Assembly (NCBI GenBank): GCA_023391635.1
Contig: JAEWAQ010000061.1
Location: 1-64,000 of the forward strand
Direction: 5' to 3'
DNA: 64,000 nt
Source of the DNA: Bacillota bacterium
GTDB taxonomy: Bacteria; Bacillota; Bacilli; Paenibacillales; Paenibacillaceae
A model generated the notes under the pieces. The model ran no database searches and had not been told where the DNA came from. It saw only the letters and a list, made by a program, of their open reading frames with translations. The first letter of the stretch is position 1. The number at the start of each line of letters is the position of its first letter. Made by a program: the position numbers and the translations under genes. Below are positions 27,861 through 36,098 of the stretch, piece after piece.

Positions 27861-28664
27861 TTATAAACCGTCGATCAAGGCATGATAGAGCTCCGGACGG
27901 CGATACTGGATCGGCTCGCAGTCCGATACGTCCTCTTGCGGGTCTGGCGCCATGCCGATATTGCGGGTCAAATCGATATCGTAAGTCAAGATGCCAGGAA
28001 CATTCGACTGCAATATCGCATCGATCGCCCCATTCGAACCGCAAACAAGTGATTGCCGCGGATGGGCGAAACATACGGGTATCCCGTTCTCGTATGCTCT
28101 GGTCCTGACCAGCGCCGTATTTAAATCCCCATACGATCCCCAGGTCGGATTCGCAATCAGATCCGCTCCCTTAACCCTTAAGGTGCGTATGTTTTCCGGC
28201 CATCTTCTGTCGGCGCAAATTACGATTCCGATCTTCCCGAAATCCGTTTCGAATACGGGAAGATCGTGTCCCGGATCGTAATATTTTTTCGTTTGCACCT
28301 TGTAATAGGTTCCGATATGCTCGCCCTTCCTGCCGAATAGATACGCAACATTATATAATGCGGCGTCAGGTCCCGACTCCGTTGCTCCGAAGACCGTATA
28401 ACAGCTCAGTTGTTTGGATATTTCCGCAACTTTCGCCAGCAAAGAATCTTCCGGCCCCGTTACCGAACATTGTGCGATCTTATCTCTGGTGCACCGTTCC
28501 TTGTCCCGCTCCATATAACCGTCAAGGAAGCACTCCGGCGTGACGATCAAATCAGGCTTCAAGTCCGTCAGCGTCGCTGCCATTCGCTCGTATTGGTCAA
28601 GGTTATGATGTACGTCCCCCCACTTGCTTTCCCATTTCATCAATGCCGCACGCACAGTTGTCAT
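27861..28664 (-). CDS. carbon-nitrogen hydrolase (nitrilase superfamily)
   Basis: A 267-residue amidase-type enzyme. The catalytic triad is visible as Glu44 (TPECF), Lys122 (TYYKVQ) and Cys150 (IVICADRRWPE). Such enzymes hydrolyse amides, N-carbamoyl compounds or nitriles in the cytosol; the exact substrate cannot be told. GGAGGAG is placed well before the ATG. It is a single gene on the minus strand facing the region B operon, with no obvious link to sugar use. Confidence 0.87.
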   Translation of the reverse strand: MTTVRAALMKWESKWGDVHHNLDQYERMAATLTDLKPDLIVTPECFLDGYMERDKERCTRDKIAQCSVTGPEDSLLAKVAEISKQLSCYTVFGATESGPDAALYNVAYLFGRKGEHIGTYYKVQTKKYYDPGHDLPVFETDFGKIGIVICADRRWPENIRTLRVKGADLIANPTWGSYGDLNTALVRTRAYENGIPVCFAHPRQSLVCGSNGAIDAILQSNVPGILTYDIDLTRNIGMAPDPQEDVSDCEPIQYRRPELYHALIDGL

Positions 28665-28752
28665 GGTTTCTCCTCCAGAATATTGTGATACGAAACCGTT
28701 CTTTGAATCATTTTACTATAGTGAATGGCCTTAGTGAATCCATGGACATAAG

Positions 28753-28789
28753 AGCGCCGCCAAGGACTTTCGGAGTCCCTGGCGGCGCT
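28753..28789. terminator. hairpin downstream of the GreA-like gene, twin of 15544
   Basis: AGCGCCGCCAAGGACT pairs with AGTCCCTGGCGGCGCT (one mismatch). It shares the stem core and the right flank GGCGGCGCTTCGTCGT with the hairpin at 15544. It lies just past the stop of the minus-strand gene at 28803. Confidence 0.55.
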
Positions 28790-28802
28790 TCGTCGTTTAT
28801 AC

Positions 28803-29261
28803 TCAAAGCGGCGTTTCGCCATTGTTGACAAACTTGATGTTTTCTACCCTCACGCTGATCTGCCCGGACGGCACGTCGAGCTGATACGTCTGCCCGGTCT
28901 TGGCCAGCAGCAATTGATAGCCCAGCGGGGACAGCACCGAGACGCGGTTGCGGTCAGGATCGGTCAGATGCGGGAAGACGATCGTCAGCGTCTCCGTGGG
29001 CGCATCGTCTCCATCGTCCAAGTAGCGAATCTCCAATTGACTGCCTATGAGAGCGGTTGCGTTCATATTTTCCGGCGTCGGATCTGCGCTGATCCGTTCC
29101 ACCTCTGCTACGTAATCGGCGATCAGGCGCTCGGCGGCGCTGCGTTTCGGTCCAAAGTCGGGGAAATATTGATCAAGGAAATGGAAGCGCTCTTCGTCGA
29201 AATAGACAAGCTGCTTGACGAGCTGTGAACGAGAGCCTTGATACAGCACACTATGGCTCAT
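28803..29261 (-). CDS. GreA/GreB-family transcript cleavage factor-like protein
   Basis: A 152-residue protein. The C-terminal half (about 68-147) matches the GreA/GreB FKBP-like domain: IGSQLEIRYLDDG, a DPDRNRVSVLSPLG segment, then LLLAKTGQTYQLDVPSG. The N-terminal half is likely helical but lacks an obvious GreA acidic coiled-coil tip. It would bind RNA polymerase; whether it stimulates cleavage is unclear. AAGGAGG is upstream of the ATG, and a TATAAT-like box on the minus strand at 29299-29304 may be its -10. Confidence 0.8.
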   Translation of the reverse strand: MSHSVLYQGSRSQLVKQLVYFDEERFHFLDQYFPDFGPKRSAAERLIADYVAEVERISADPTPENMNATALIGSQLEIRYLDDGDDAPTETLTIVFPHLTDPDRNRVSVLSPLGYQLLLAKTGQTYQLDVPSGQISVRVENIKFVNNGETPL

Positions 29262-29338
29262 CGTAGATCATCCCTCCTTCCATAAACGTGCCCATACCAT
29301 TATACTTGCCGCTAAGCGTTCTCATGCGAATCCCTCCT

Positions 29339-29379
29339 ATGCGAATAGAGGCCTCCCCGCAGGAGGCCCTTATTCGCAT
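29339..29379. terminator. strong intergenic hairpin
   Basis: ATGCGAATA at 29339-29347 pairs with TATTCGCAT at 29371-29379, with an inner GGCCTCC/GGAGGCC. Another ATGCGAAT lies at 29324. No T-run on the plus strand. It lies between two divergent genes, so it is not needed as a terminator and may be regulatory. Confidence 0.5.
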
Positions 29380-29518
29380 TATAGCAAGGAACGCGAATAA
29401 AACCAATCAACATTAACCGCATACAGCATAACGTAGGGATGGAGGGCATGCATCGATATTTCAAGGAGCCTGCAGGGCCCTTTCGCGGAGCGCTATGTGA
29501 AATAAAGGAGACGGGGAC

Positions 29519-30181
29519 ATGCGCCTATTCGTCATTCGGCATGGCCAAGGGTTAAACAACATCGGGAAGGCCGATATTCCCGACTGCGCGCTCACCTCGC
29601 TGGGCGAGCGGCAAGTGCGGCGGATCCCGGTCTTCTTTCGGAAGATTCACGTGGATCGGATCTATTGCAGCCCGCTCGTACGAACGATCCGGACGGCGAC
29701 GCCGCTCGCGGAAGCGAAGGGATTGCCGATCATGCTCGTTCCCGAGCTGTCGGAGCATTTCAACGGGAATCGGCCGCATTACGGAACCTACGCGTGGGAA
29801 TCATACGGCAGCATCACGGCGAAGCACCCCCATACGAAATTTGTCGAACGGGATGACCCGCAGCTTGCTTGGTGGCCGAAGTGGCCGGAGTCTCTGAAGC
29901 AAGTCGACCGGAGGGTACGGCGCTTCTTCCGCACGGATTTGAAGCCGCTTCTGGCAACGGACAAAAACATCGTTGTCGTCGGCCACGGCGTGAGCACGGC
30001 CAGCTTGAAGCGGCTCATCTGCCCGAGAGGCGTATACCCCGCCATTCCGGGACCGGGTGACACGAACGCGGTCATCTACGAATACCATCTGAATGCACAG
30101 GGACGCTGCGTCGAATACGGGATGCATACGAAACATATCCGGGATTGCCTGAGTCCGAAAAGAACTGCAAAGAAGAAATAA
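29519..30181 (+). CDS. histidine phosphatase (phosphoglycerate mutase-like)
   Basis: A 220-residue protein of the histidine phosphatase superfamily. The phosphoacceptor motif is VIRHG (His8), the second His is in VVVGHG near residue 161, and a conserved Arg sits in LVRTIRTATPL. AAAGGAG at 29504 serves the ATG. It may be a broad cytosolic phosphatase; the substrate is unknown. A basic tail (KRTAKKK) ends the protein. Confidence 0.88.
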   Translation: MRLFVIRHGQGLNNIGKADIPDCALTSLGERQVRRIPVFFRKIHVDRIYCSPLVRTIRTATPLAEAKGLPIMLVPELSEHFNGNRPHYGTYAWESYGSITAKHPHTKFVERDDPQLAWWPKWPESLKQVDRRVRRFFRTDLKPLLATDKNIVVVGHGVSTASLKRLICPRGVYPAIPGPGDTNAVIYEYHLNAQGRCVEYGMHTKHIRDCLSPKRTAKKK

Positions 30182-30251
30182 TACGAATCGTTCGGACGAA
30201 CGTCTATAATCCGCAGTTTGGGAAGCCGTGCAACTGTCGTTGACGCCTTTC

Positions 30252-30460
30252 TCATTTTTTTGCGTCGTTTTGTGCTCGGTACGTGCCAGGCGTCATGCCG
30301 ACTTCGCGTTTGAAACAGCGAAAAAATAATCCCTAAACGTTATCCCTTTTTCTTTGCGGAATACTTGGCTTATGTAAGCCGGAGAGTAATTTAACCGATT
30401 GCCTATGGATTCCAATGTTACCTCGCTTGTCTGCTCCTCCTCGATTAATCTGACGACCAG
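30252..30460 (-). pseudogene. broken AraC-family regulator remnant
   Basis: Read on the minus strand this encodes the C-terminal DNA-binding part of an AraC regulator: LIEEEQTSEVTLESIGNRL, then YISQVFRKEKGITFRDY, then in another frame FFRCFKREVGMTPGTYR and a stop at 30254-30252. About 35 codons covering the recognition part of the second helix-turn-helix are missing between the two pieces and the frame shifts. No receiver or sensor domain remains upstream, where sulfatase sequence begins on the other strand. Confidence 0.8.
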
Positions 30461-30670
30461 ATCGGACGGCTGATCAATGCGCTGCAGGAGTACGGCGTAC
30501 GGAACGACACATTGATCGTGTTCACGTCAGATCACGGCGAACTGATGGGCGACCATCATACCTTCCGTAAGTCGCTTCCGTATGAGGGGAGCGCGAAAGT
30601 GCCTTTCATCGTCTGCAGTCCGAGGAGGTTCGGCTTGACGGCGGGAAGCCGCGTTGGAGTACAGGCCGCC
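30452..30670 (+). pseudogene. sulfatase fragment
   Basis: An internal piece of a type I sulfatase: DDQIGRLINALQEYGVRND, then TLIVFTSDHGELMGDHHTF and VPFIVCSPRRF. The N-terminal formylglycine motif and the C-terminal half are absent and no start site is seen. It abuts the AraC remnant with no spacer, so a deletion or recombination joined the ends of two convergent genes. It is not a copy of the intact sulfatase at 32323, whose equivalent motif is DHACHF. Confidence 0.8.
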
Positions 30671-30772
30671 GCAAGGATAAGTCTGTCCGGCAACTCCGAA
30701 AAATCCACCATTTGCTATGTTCGCTGGAACCGCTACAATGGAGACGACAACCAAAGGAGTTGAACTGCGATC

Positions 30773-32206
30773 ATGATACCTATCGAATACGCAGCGCAAG
30801 TCGTACCCTCGGAGAGACAGCTTGCCTGGCAGGAATTGGAGTTCTATGCGTTCATCCACTTCACTGTTAATACCTTCACGGACAGGGAGTGGGGGGACGG
30901 CACCGAAAGCCCGTCTATCTTCCAACCCGACAATTTGGATGCAAAACAATGGGTACGGGCGTGCCGATCGGCGGGGATGAAGGGGCTGATTCTGACCTGC
31001 AAGCATCACGACGGCTTCTGCCTGTGGCCAAGTCGATATACCGATCATTCGGTTAAGAACAGTCCTTGGAAAGGCGGAAACGGCGATGTCGTCAGAGAGA
31101 CGGCGGATGCCTGCCGGGAAGCGGGGATCAAGTTCGGCATTTACTTGTCCCCATGGGACCGGCATGAGCCGTCCTACGGGGACACCCCGGCTTATAATGC
31201 GTATTTTCTCAACCAGCTCAGGGAGCTGTTGACGAATTACGGAGAGCTGTTCTGCGTCTGGTTCGACGGCGCATGCGGGGAAGGGCCGAACGGCAAGCGG
31301 CAGGAGTATGATTGGGAGAGCTATTACGCGTTGATCCGCGAGCTGCAGCCGAATGCAGTAATCTCCGTATGCGGACCGGACGTTCGCTGGTGCGGCAACG
31401 AAGCGGGCCATGCGCGGGAGTCCGAGTGGAGCGTCGTGCCTGCCATCCTGCAAGACCAGAATCGCATTCAGGCAGAATCGCAGCAGTCGGATGATCTTGA
31501 ATTCGCCAAGCGGGTCAACGTGGAATCGGACGACCTCGGCAGCCGCGAGGCGATCCGCCATCACGACCGGCTTGTATGGTATCCCGCGGAAGTGGATACG
31601 TCGATTCGCCCGGGATGGTTCTACCACGCGTCCGAGGATGATGCCGTGCGCTCCCTGGACGAGCTTCTGCGCATTTATTATGGCGCGGTTGGCGGCAATG
31701 CTGCGCTGCTGCTTAACGTTCCGCCGGATCGGCACGGATTGATACACGAGCGCGACGCGGCGCGACTGGGCGAATTGGGGCGGGTGTTGGGCCAGACCTT
31801 CCGGCATGATTTGGCAGCTGGCGCCACCGCCAGGGCGTCCGCGACTGCCGGGGATGCGCACCGGATTGATCGCATTCTCGATGGCAATAAGATGACGTAT
31901 TGGCGACCCCCGGAAGGCGCGGAACAAGCGGAAATCGAGATCGATTTGCAAGCGGAGACGACGTTTGACCGCATCGTCCTGATGGAGTATCTGCGTTCCG
32001 GGCAGCGGGTCGAACGGTTCCAGGTCGCTTGCCGGATCGGAGGAGAATGGCGGGATATTTATCAAGGCACCGTAGTCGGATACAAACGAATCTGCTGTTT
32101 CGCTCCCGTCACGACAAGGCATCTTAGACTCATCATCGCGGAATCCAGAGGGTACCCCACGTTGTCCAAATTCGGCGTGTATAAGGAAGCCGACAGGAAT
32201 CAGTAA
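30773..32206 (+). CDS. alpha-L-fucosidase, GH29, with C-terminal F5/8-type module
   Basis: A 477-residue cytosolic enzyme (no signal peptide). The TIM barrel starts with ELEFYAFIHFTVNTFTDREW, has KHHDGFCLW near residue 83, and the nucleophile is Asp165 in VWFDGACGEG. Residues about 345-470 resemble a discoidin/CBM32 module (RASATAGDAHRIDRILDG ... FDRIVLMEYL). It releases alpha-linked fucose. AAAGGAG lies 13 bases before the ATG, a little far. It converges on the sulfatase operon, sharing the terminator at 32258, which hints that the substrate glycans are both fucosylated and sulfated. Confidence 0.9.
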   Translation: MIPIEYAAQVVPSERQLAWQELEFYAFIHFTVNTFTDREWGDGTESPSIFQPDNLDAKQWVRACRSAGMKGLILTCKHHDGFCLWPSRYTDHSVKNSPWKGGNGDVVRETADACREAGIKFGIYLSPWDRHEPSYGDTPAYNAYFLNQLRELLTNYGELFCVWFDGACGEGPNGKRQEYDWESYYALIRELQPNAVISVCGPDVRWCGNEAGHARESEWSVVPAILQDQNRIQAESQQSDDLEFAKRVNVESDDLGSREAIRHHDRLVWYPAEVDTSIRPGWFYHASEDDAVRSLDELLRIYYGAVGGNAALLLNVPPDRHGLIHERDAARLGELGRVLGQTFRHDLAAGATARASATAGDAHRIDRILDGNKMTYWRPPEGAEQAEIEIDLQAETTFDRIVLMEYLRSGQRVERFQVACRIGGEWRDIYQGTVVGYKRICCFAPVTTRHLRLIIAESRGYPTLSKFGVYKEADRNQ

Positions 32207-32257
32207 GCGTGCCTGGGCCAATAGCTGCTGGGCGGCTGCCCGGTCATCATAGGAAAC

Positions 32258-32300
32258 AAAGAGAACCCCATGGGCGTATACGGCTCAAGGGGCTCTCTTT
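32258..32300. terminator. bidirectional terminator
   Basis: AAAGAG and CCCC at 32258-32269 pair with GGGG and CTCTTT at 32289-32300. It serves the converging fucosidase and sulfatase genes. Confidence 0.75.
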
Positions 32301-32322
32301 TACATTCAGATCGGTGTCGGCA

Positions 32323-33672
32323 TTATTTGCGCAGCATGGCGACATCCGGCGTGCGAACCCGGATTGCTTCGCGCGCATGCGGCACGATCGTCGGTGCTGG
32401 TTCGCCGGCCTGCACCATCCTGGCGATCAGCCGGGCGCGCAAATCCTCGATGACCTCGCCGTACCTTTCCATATGGATGATGTTGTCCAGTTCGTACGGA
32501 TCGGCATGCAAGTCGTAAAGAGCGGCTTCCTCATAGACATCGGAGCCGGCATCGCGCCAACCGTCCTTGCCCGCGGCAACGACGCCGTATTTGTAGCGCT
32601 CCGTGCGGATCGCGCGGGCGACCTGGGACTCGCTGATCTGCACGAACACTTCCTCCGGCCACTCTGACTGCCGTCCGCTTGCCAGAGGCAATACGGATCG
32701 TCCCTGCATATGATCCGGAACCGGGATGCCCGCGGCATCGAGCAGCGTAGGCGGCAGGTCGATCAGGCTGACAAGCTCGCGAATCCGCCCGCCCGAACGG
32801 AATCCGGGGCCGTGCAAGGCGGTCGGCACCCGGATCGAGCTGTCGTGCCAGGAGCGTTTGTACTCGCTGTTGCGCGTCTTGAAATGGCAGGCGTGATCGG
32901 AGGTAAACAGGATGATCGTATTGTCGAGCTGGCCAAGGCTGCGCAGCGCATCCAGCACCCGGCCGAGCGCTTCGTCGAGCCGCTTGATCATGCCGAAGTA
33001 GCCGCCCAGGCTGCGCGCCGCATTGCCGCCCAGTTCCGCGAGGTCAGGCGGCATCCAGCGGCCTGTATACTGCTCGGCATAGCCGTGCGGAGCCGGGTAG
33101 TTGTCGAAATTGTTCTGATGGTGCGGTTCCAGGAACGATAGGAAGAGGAAGAACGGATTGTTCTGCTGGCCGTCGATATAGCGGATTGCCGCATCCGTGA
33201 GCGCGTCTACGCGATAGCCGGGCAATCGGACGGGCTCACAATCATTGCCGTAAACGACCGTGTCATAGGCGTCGGAAGAGAACTCCAGCACGTTCGCCGC
33301 CAGCCAGTATTCGTAGCCGCCCCGCTCGCTCTCCGGTACCGGTTCCTCGCCCGCCAGATGCCATTTGCCGATATAGCCGGTCCGATAGCCCGCATCTTTG
33401 AAGTAATGGGCCAACGTGCGGGAATCCGATGGAAGCGGGATACCGTTGCGATAGCAGCCGCTCTCCGTGGCGTACAGACCGGTCTGCAGGCAGGAGCGGG
33501 CCGGGCCGCAGACCGGCTGGCAGGTGAAGCTGTTGAACAAGTGCGTGCCCGCTTGCGCCATCCAGTCGAAGTTGGGCGTCAAGCCGAGCGGATTGCCGTG
33601 CATGCCGGTCGTGTCCCAGCGCTGTTGGTCGGTGAAGAAAACGATGACATTCGGTTTCCTGCGAGCTTCCAA
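32323..33672 (-). CDS. type I sulfatase (formylglycine-dependent), cytosolic
   Basis: A 449-residue arylsulfatase-type hydrolase. The frame runs on upstream to 34272, but GGAGG at 33680-33684 is seven bases before a TTG at 33672 and the family's N-terminus KPNVIVFFTDQQR follows directly, so TTG is the start. Cys55 in CGPAR is the residue converted to formylglycine, and Asp15 in FFTDQQ is a metal ligand. No signal peptide, so sulfate would be released in the cytosol. The maturase gene is 23 bases upstream and two CHR transporter genes precede it in one tight operon. Substrate unknown; a sulfated sugar is likely from context. Confidence 0.92.
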   Translation of the reverse strand: MEARRKPNVIVFFTDQQRWDTTGMHGNPLGLTPNFDWMAQAGTHLFNSFTCQPVCGPARSCLQTGLYATESGCYRNGIPLPSDSRTLAHYFKDAGYRTGYIGKWHLAGEEPVPESERGGYEYWLAANVLEFSSDAYDTVVYGNDCEPVRLPGYRVDALTDAAIRYIDGQQNNPFFLFLSFLEPHHQNNFDNYPAPHGYAEQYTGRWMPPDLAELGGNAARSLGGYFGMIKRLDEALGRVLDALRSLGQLDNTIILFTSDHACHFKTRNSEYKRSWHDSSIRVPTALHGPGFRSGGRIRELVSLIDLPPTLLDAAGIPVPDHMQGRSVLPLASGRQSEWPEEVFVQISESQVARAIRTERYKYGVVAAGKDGWRDAGSDVYEEAALYDLHADPYELDNIIHMERYGEVIEDLRARLIARMVQAGEPAPTIVPHAREAIRVRTPDVAMLRK

Positions 33673-33695
33673 TGCGATTCCTCCCCGATTGGTGC

Positions 33696-34670
33696 TTAGG
33701 CTTGTACGACGCGAAATCCGCAATTGCCGCTGGAACTGTCCGGCGTGTTCGAGCTTCTCGCCGCCACACGATAGCGATTGCAGTAGGAGCGGTGACAGAG
33801 ATAGGAGCCGCCGCGCATCGATCGCCTGCCCGTCTCCTGCTCGAATTTGGGATTCGTCTGCGCGGTTGCCCGGTGATACGAGGGGCTGAACCAGTCGGCG
33901 CACCACTCCCACACGTTGCCGGACACGTTGTACAAGCCATATCCGTTGGGCTCGTACGCATCGACGGGCGCCGTACCTGCGTATCCGTCGCTCGCGTTGT
34001 TCTTGACTGGAAATTTCCCCTGCCAGATGTTGCAGCGGTGCTGCCCGTCCGGCTTGAGCAGGTCGCCCCATGGATACGTCTTGCGTTCCAGGCCTCCTCT
34101 GGCCGCATATTCCCACTCCGCTTCCGTCGGAAGTCGCGTGCCGGACCACTTGCAATAGGCTTCGGCGTCGTTCCAGGATACGTGCACGACCGGATGGTCC
34201 ATCCGATCCGCGGCGCTCGAATCCGGTCCCTCCGGCCGTGCCCAATAGGCTCCCTTTACCACATACCACCAAGGCGTCGCTTGCGGCACGCTGACGACAT
34301 CTTGTTTTGTCGCTTCGGAGACGAACAGGTGAAACACATAAGTCCAGCCGAAGCGCTCGGCCTCGGTTACATAGCCCGTAGCGGCGACAAACTGCCCGAA
34401 CTGGGCGTTCGTGACCGCGTATGATGAGATCGAGAACGGATCGACACTAACCGTGCGGATTGGGCCCTCGCCATCTGCGGGAAATCCGTCTTGCGTATCC
34501 GTGCCCATCGTGAATTCGCCGCCGGAGAGGGCGATCATCCGATGCTCGAGGCTGGTGGCGGCCGAAGCCGCTCCAGTCAGATCGGGGAGAGTTTTCCGAT
34601 TGAGCTCGGGATCGAATCGCAATTCGGTTCGTTTGGCCGCACAGCAGGCGTGTTGTTGTTCCAAGATCAA
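33696..34670 (-). CDS. formylglycine-generating enzyme (sulfatase maturase)
   Basis: A 324-residue FGE/SUMF1-family protein. Unlike many FGE-fold relatives it keeps the copper-binding cysteine pair: Cys292 and Cys297 in GGSYLCHRSYC, with the five-residue spacing of human Cys336/Cys341. Other family marks are GGEFTMGTD, DHPVVHVSWNDAEAYCKW, RLPTEAEWEYAARGG and SGNVWEW. It should oxidise the Cys55 of the neighbouring sulfatase to formylglycine and needs oxygen. The start is TTG at 34670 with AAGGAG four bases away, or the TTG at 34664 with better spacing. Confidence 0.94.
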   Translation of the reverse strand: MILEQQHACCAAKRTELRFDPELNRKTLPDLTGAASAATSLEHRMIALSGGEFTMGTDTQDGFPADGEGPIRTVSVDPFSISSYAVTNAQFGQFVAATGYVTEAERFGWTYVFHLFVSEATKQDVVSVPQATPWWYVVKGAYWARPEGPDSSAADRMDHPVVHVSWNDAEAYCKWSGTRLPTEAEWEYAARGGLERKTYPWGDLLKPDGQHRCNIWQGKFPVKNNASDGYAGTAPVDAYEPNGYGLYNVSGNVWEWCADWFSPSYHRATAQTNPKFEQETGRRSMRGGSYLCHRSYCNRYRVAARSSNTPDSSSGNCGFRVVQA

Positions 34671-34688
34671 GCCACTCCTTATTCGTGA

Positions 34689-35228
34689 TTAGGCGTATAC
34701 GGCGATGCCGACCAGCCCGGACAGCAGGATGACGGTTAACGGATGCTTGCGCATCAACAGCAAGGCGGCAAGCGAACCGGCGAAGATGAGAATCTGGCTC
34801 CACGTGAACCAACTAAGCTGCGCGATCATGCCGGAATTTTGCGCGAACAAAATGGCAGCGTACAGAATCATGCCGGCAACGATCGGACGAAGGCCGTAGA
34901 ACGCGGATTTCATGAGCTTGTTGTCCTGGAACCGTTCGAAAGCTTTGCCGATGATCAGAATAATAATGAAAGAAGGGAGAAAAATAGCGATGGATGCTAT
35001 CGTGGCTCCGAGAAGGCCGGCTTCCCGGAACCCGACAGCGACCGCGATATTCGTGGCGATCGAACCCGGCGACATGCCTGCGACGGCGACGATATCGGCC
35101 AGCGCCGTCGTGTCCATCCATTGATGACGGTTCACGACTTCTTCCTGAATCAACGGAATCATCGCATAGCCGCCGCCGAATGAGACAAGCCCGATGATGA
35201 AGAAGGTAATAAACATATCCAATAACAT
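34689..35228 (-). CDS. CHR-family (chromate/oxyanion) transporter, half-size, copy 2
   Basis: A 179-residue short-chain CHR membrane protein. It has VSFGGGYAMIPLIQEEVV near the start and AGMSPGSIATNIAVAVGF, both family signatures, with about five membrane segments. The frame opens at 35288, but the first sensible start is the ATG at 35228, giving the usual MLLDMFITFFIIGLVSFGG beginning. Paired half-size CHR proteins work together. The family moves chromate and is suspected to move sulfate. Eighteen bases separate it from the maturase gene. Confidence 0.88.
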   Translation of the reverse strand: MLLDMFITFFIIGLVSFGGGYAMIPLIQEEVVNRHQWMDTTALADIVAVAGMSPGSIATNIAVAVGFREAGLLGATIASIAIFLPSFIIILIIGKAFERFQDNKLMKSAFYGLRPIVAGMILYAAILFAQNSGMIAQLSWFTWSQILIFAGSLAALLLMRKHPLTVILLSGLVGIAVYA

Positions 35229-35250
35229 TATACATTCCCCGCAGCTCTTA

Positions 35251-35856
35251 TTAAATCGAATAATCGTAGACTTGCTCGTCAGGGACATCCATCTTGGCAG
35301 ATTTGCCGAAGCGTTCTTTGACTTTCACGACGACGATTCCCGCTACCCCGCCAATGACGATCAACCATGCCGGATGAATGCGTCCGCTGCCGAAGAACAA
35401 CAGCGCAACGGTGGCAACGGCAAGCGTACCTGTCGCGAAATCTACGATCGCGGTCTTGCCGATCTTGATTGCGGCATACACGATCAAGGCGACGACGGTC
35501 GCTCGAATGGCGGTGAAGGCGGCCTCGATTTTCGAATTATCCTTCGTGAAGGTATAGAACGCCGCAAGTCCGATCACGATGCAGAAAGTCGGCAGGCATA
35601 TGCCCAGCAATGCGGCGATGGCGCCCATCACGCCGGCAATCCGATAGCCGATGAAGATCGCGGAGTTGACGGCCACGGCTCCCGGCACTGACCCGGCTAC
35701 CGCGAATACGTCGGCCACTTCTTCCGGTCTCAACCATCCTCGCTTGTCGACGACTTCCCGCTCGATCACCGGAATCATCGCATAGCCGCCGCCGAACGTG
35801 ACCGGGCTCATTTTCAGGAAGGTGACAAACAGGACGGACAGTTGTTTCCAGTTCAT
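35251..35856 (-). CDS. CHR-family (chromate/oxyanion) transporter, half-size, copy 1
   Basis: A 201-residue partner of the next gene, first in the operon. It has TFGGGYAMIPVIEREVV and AGSVPGAVAVNSAIFIGYR, the CHR signatures, and several membrane segments. AGAAGGAGAT precedes the ATG. The tight operon with sulfatase and maturase suggests the pair exports sulfate released inside the cell, a role not usually given to CHR proteins; that is inference. Confidence 0.88.
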   Translation of the reverse strand: MNWKQLSVLFVTFLKMSPVTFGGGYAMIPVIEREVVDKRGWLRPEEVADVFAVAGSVPGAVAVNSAIFIGYRIAGVMGAIAALLGICLPTFCIVIGLAAFYTFTKDNSKIEAAFTAIRATVVALIVYAAIKIGKTAIVDFATGTLAVATVALLFFGSGRIHPAWLIVIGGVAGIVVVKVKERFGKSAKMDVPDEQVYDYSI

Positions 35857-35896
35857 GATGATCGATCTCCTTCTTTCTTGTACCGCCGTTCAACTC

Positions 35897-35929
35897 ATTA
35901 TAGCATCTTTATTTCATTTTGGAATAAAG
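35897..35929 (-). promoter_or_regulatory. promoter and inverted-repeat operator of the CHR-sulfatase operon
   Basis: On the minus strand a TATAAT -10 (35902-35897) lies 16 bases from TTCCAA (35924-35919). The spacer and -35 are covered by an inverted repeat CTTTATT (35907-35913) / AATAAAG (35923-35929). TTTATT...AATAAA repeats are typical of NagC/Mlc/XylR-type ROK operators, and a ROK regulator is encoded divergently next door. Confidence 0.55.
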
Positions 35930-36098
35930 TATTCGTAAATTGGACTATCACGATTACTTATAGCCGTTAATTCCGATTGACTTTAATTGATATTAAGAAA
36001 CTGTAAGTGCAACCGTTCGAGGTAGCCTAGCGGAAATCGGTCGTATATAATAGAAATAAATAATCCGATTCCATCGCTCGGAATAAGCGGAGACTGCC

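Noticed and set aside
30189..30202. CGTTCG-GA-CGAACG inverted repeat after the histidine phosphatase gene
   Set aside because: Only a 6-bp stem with no T-run; could be a weak terminator, but there is no further support.
33673..34272. N-terminal extension of the sulfatase frame to a 649-residue protein
   Set aside because: It is the maturase gene read in another frame; the ribosome site and family N-terminus set the start at 33672.
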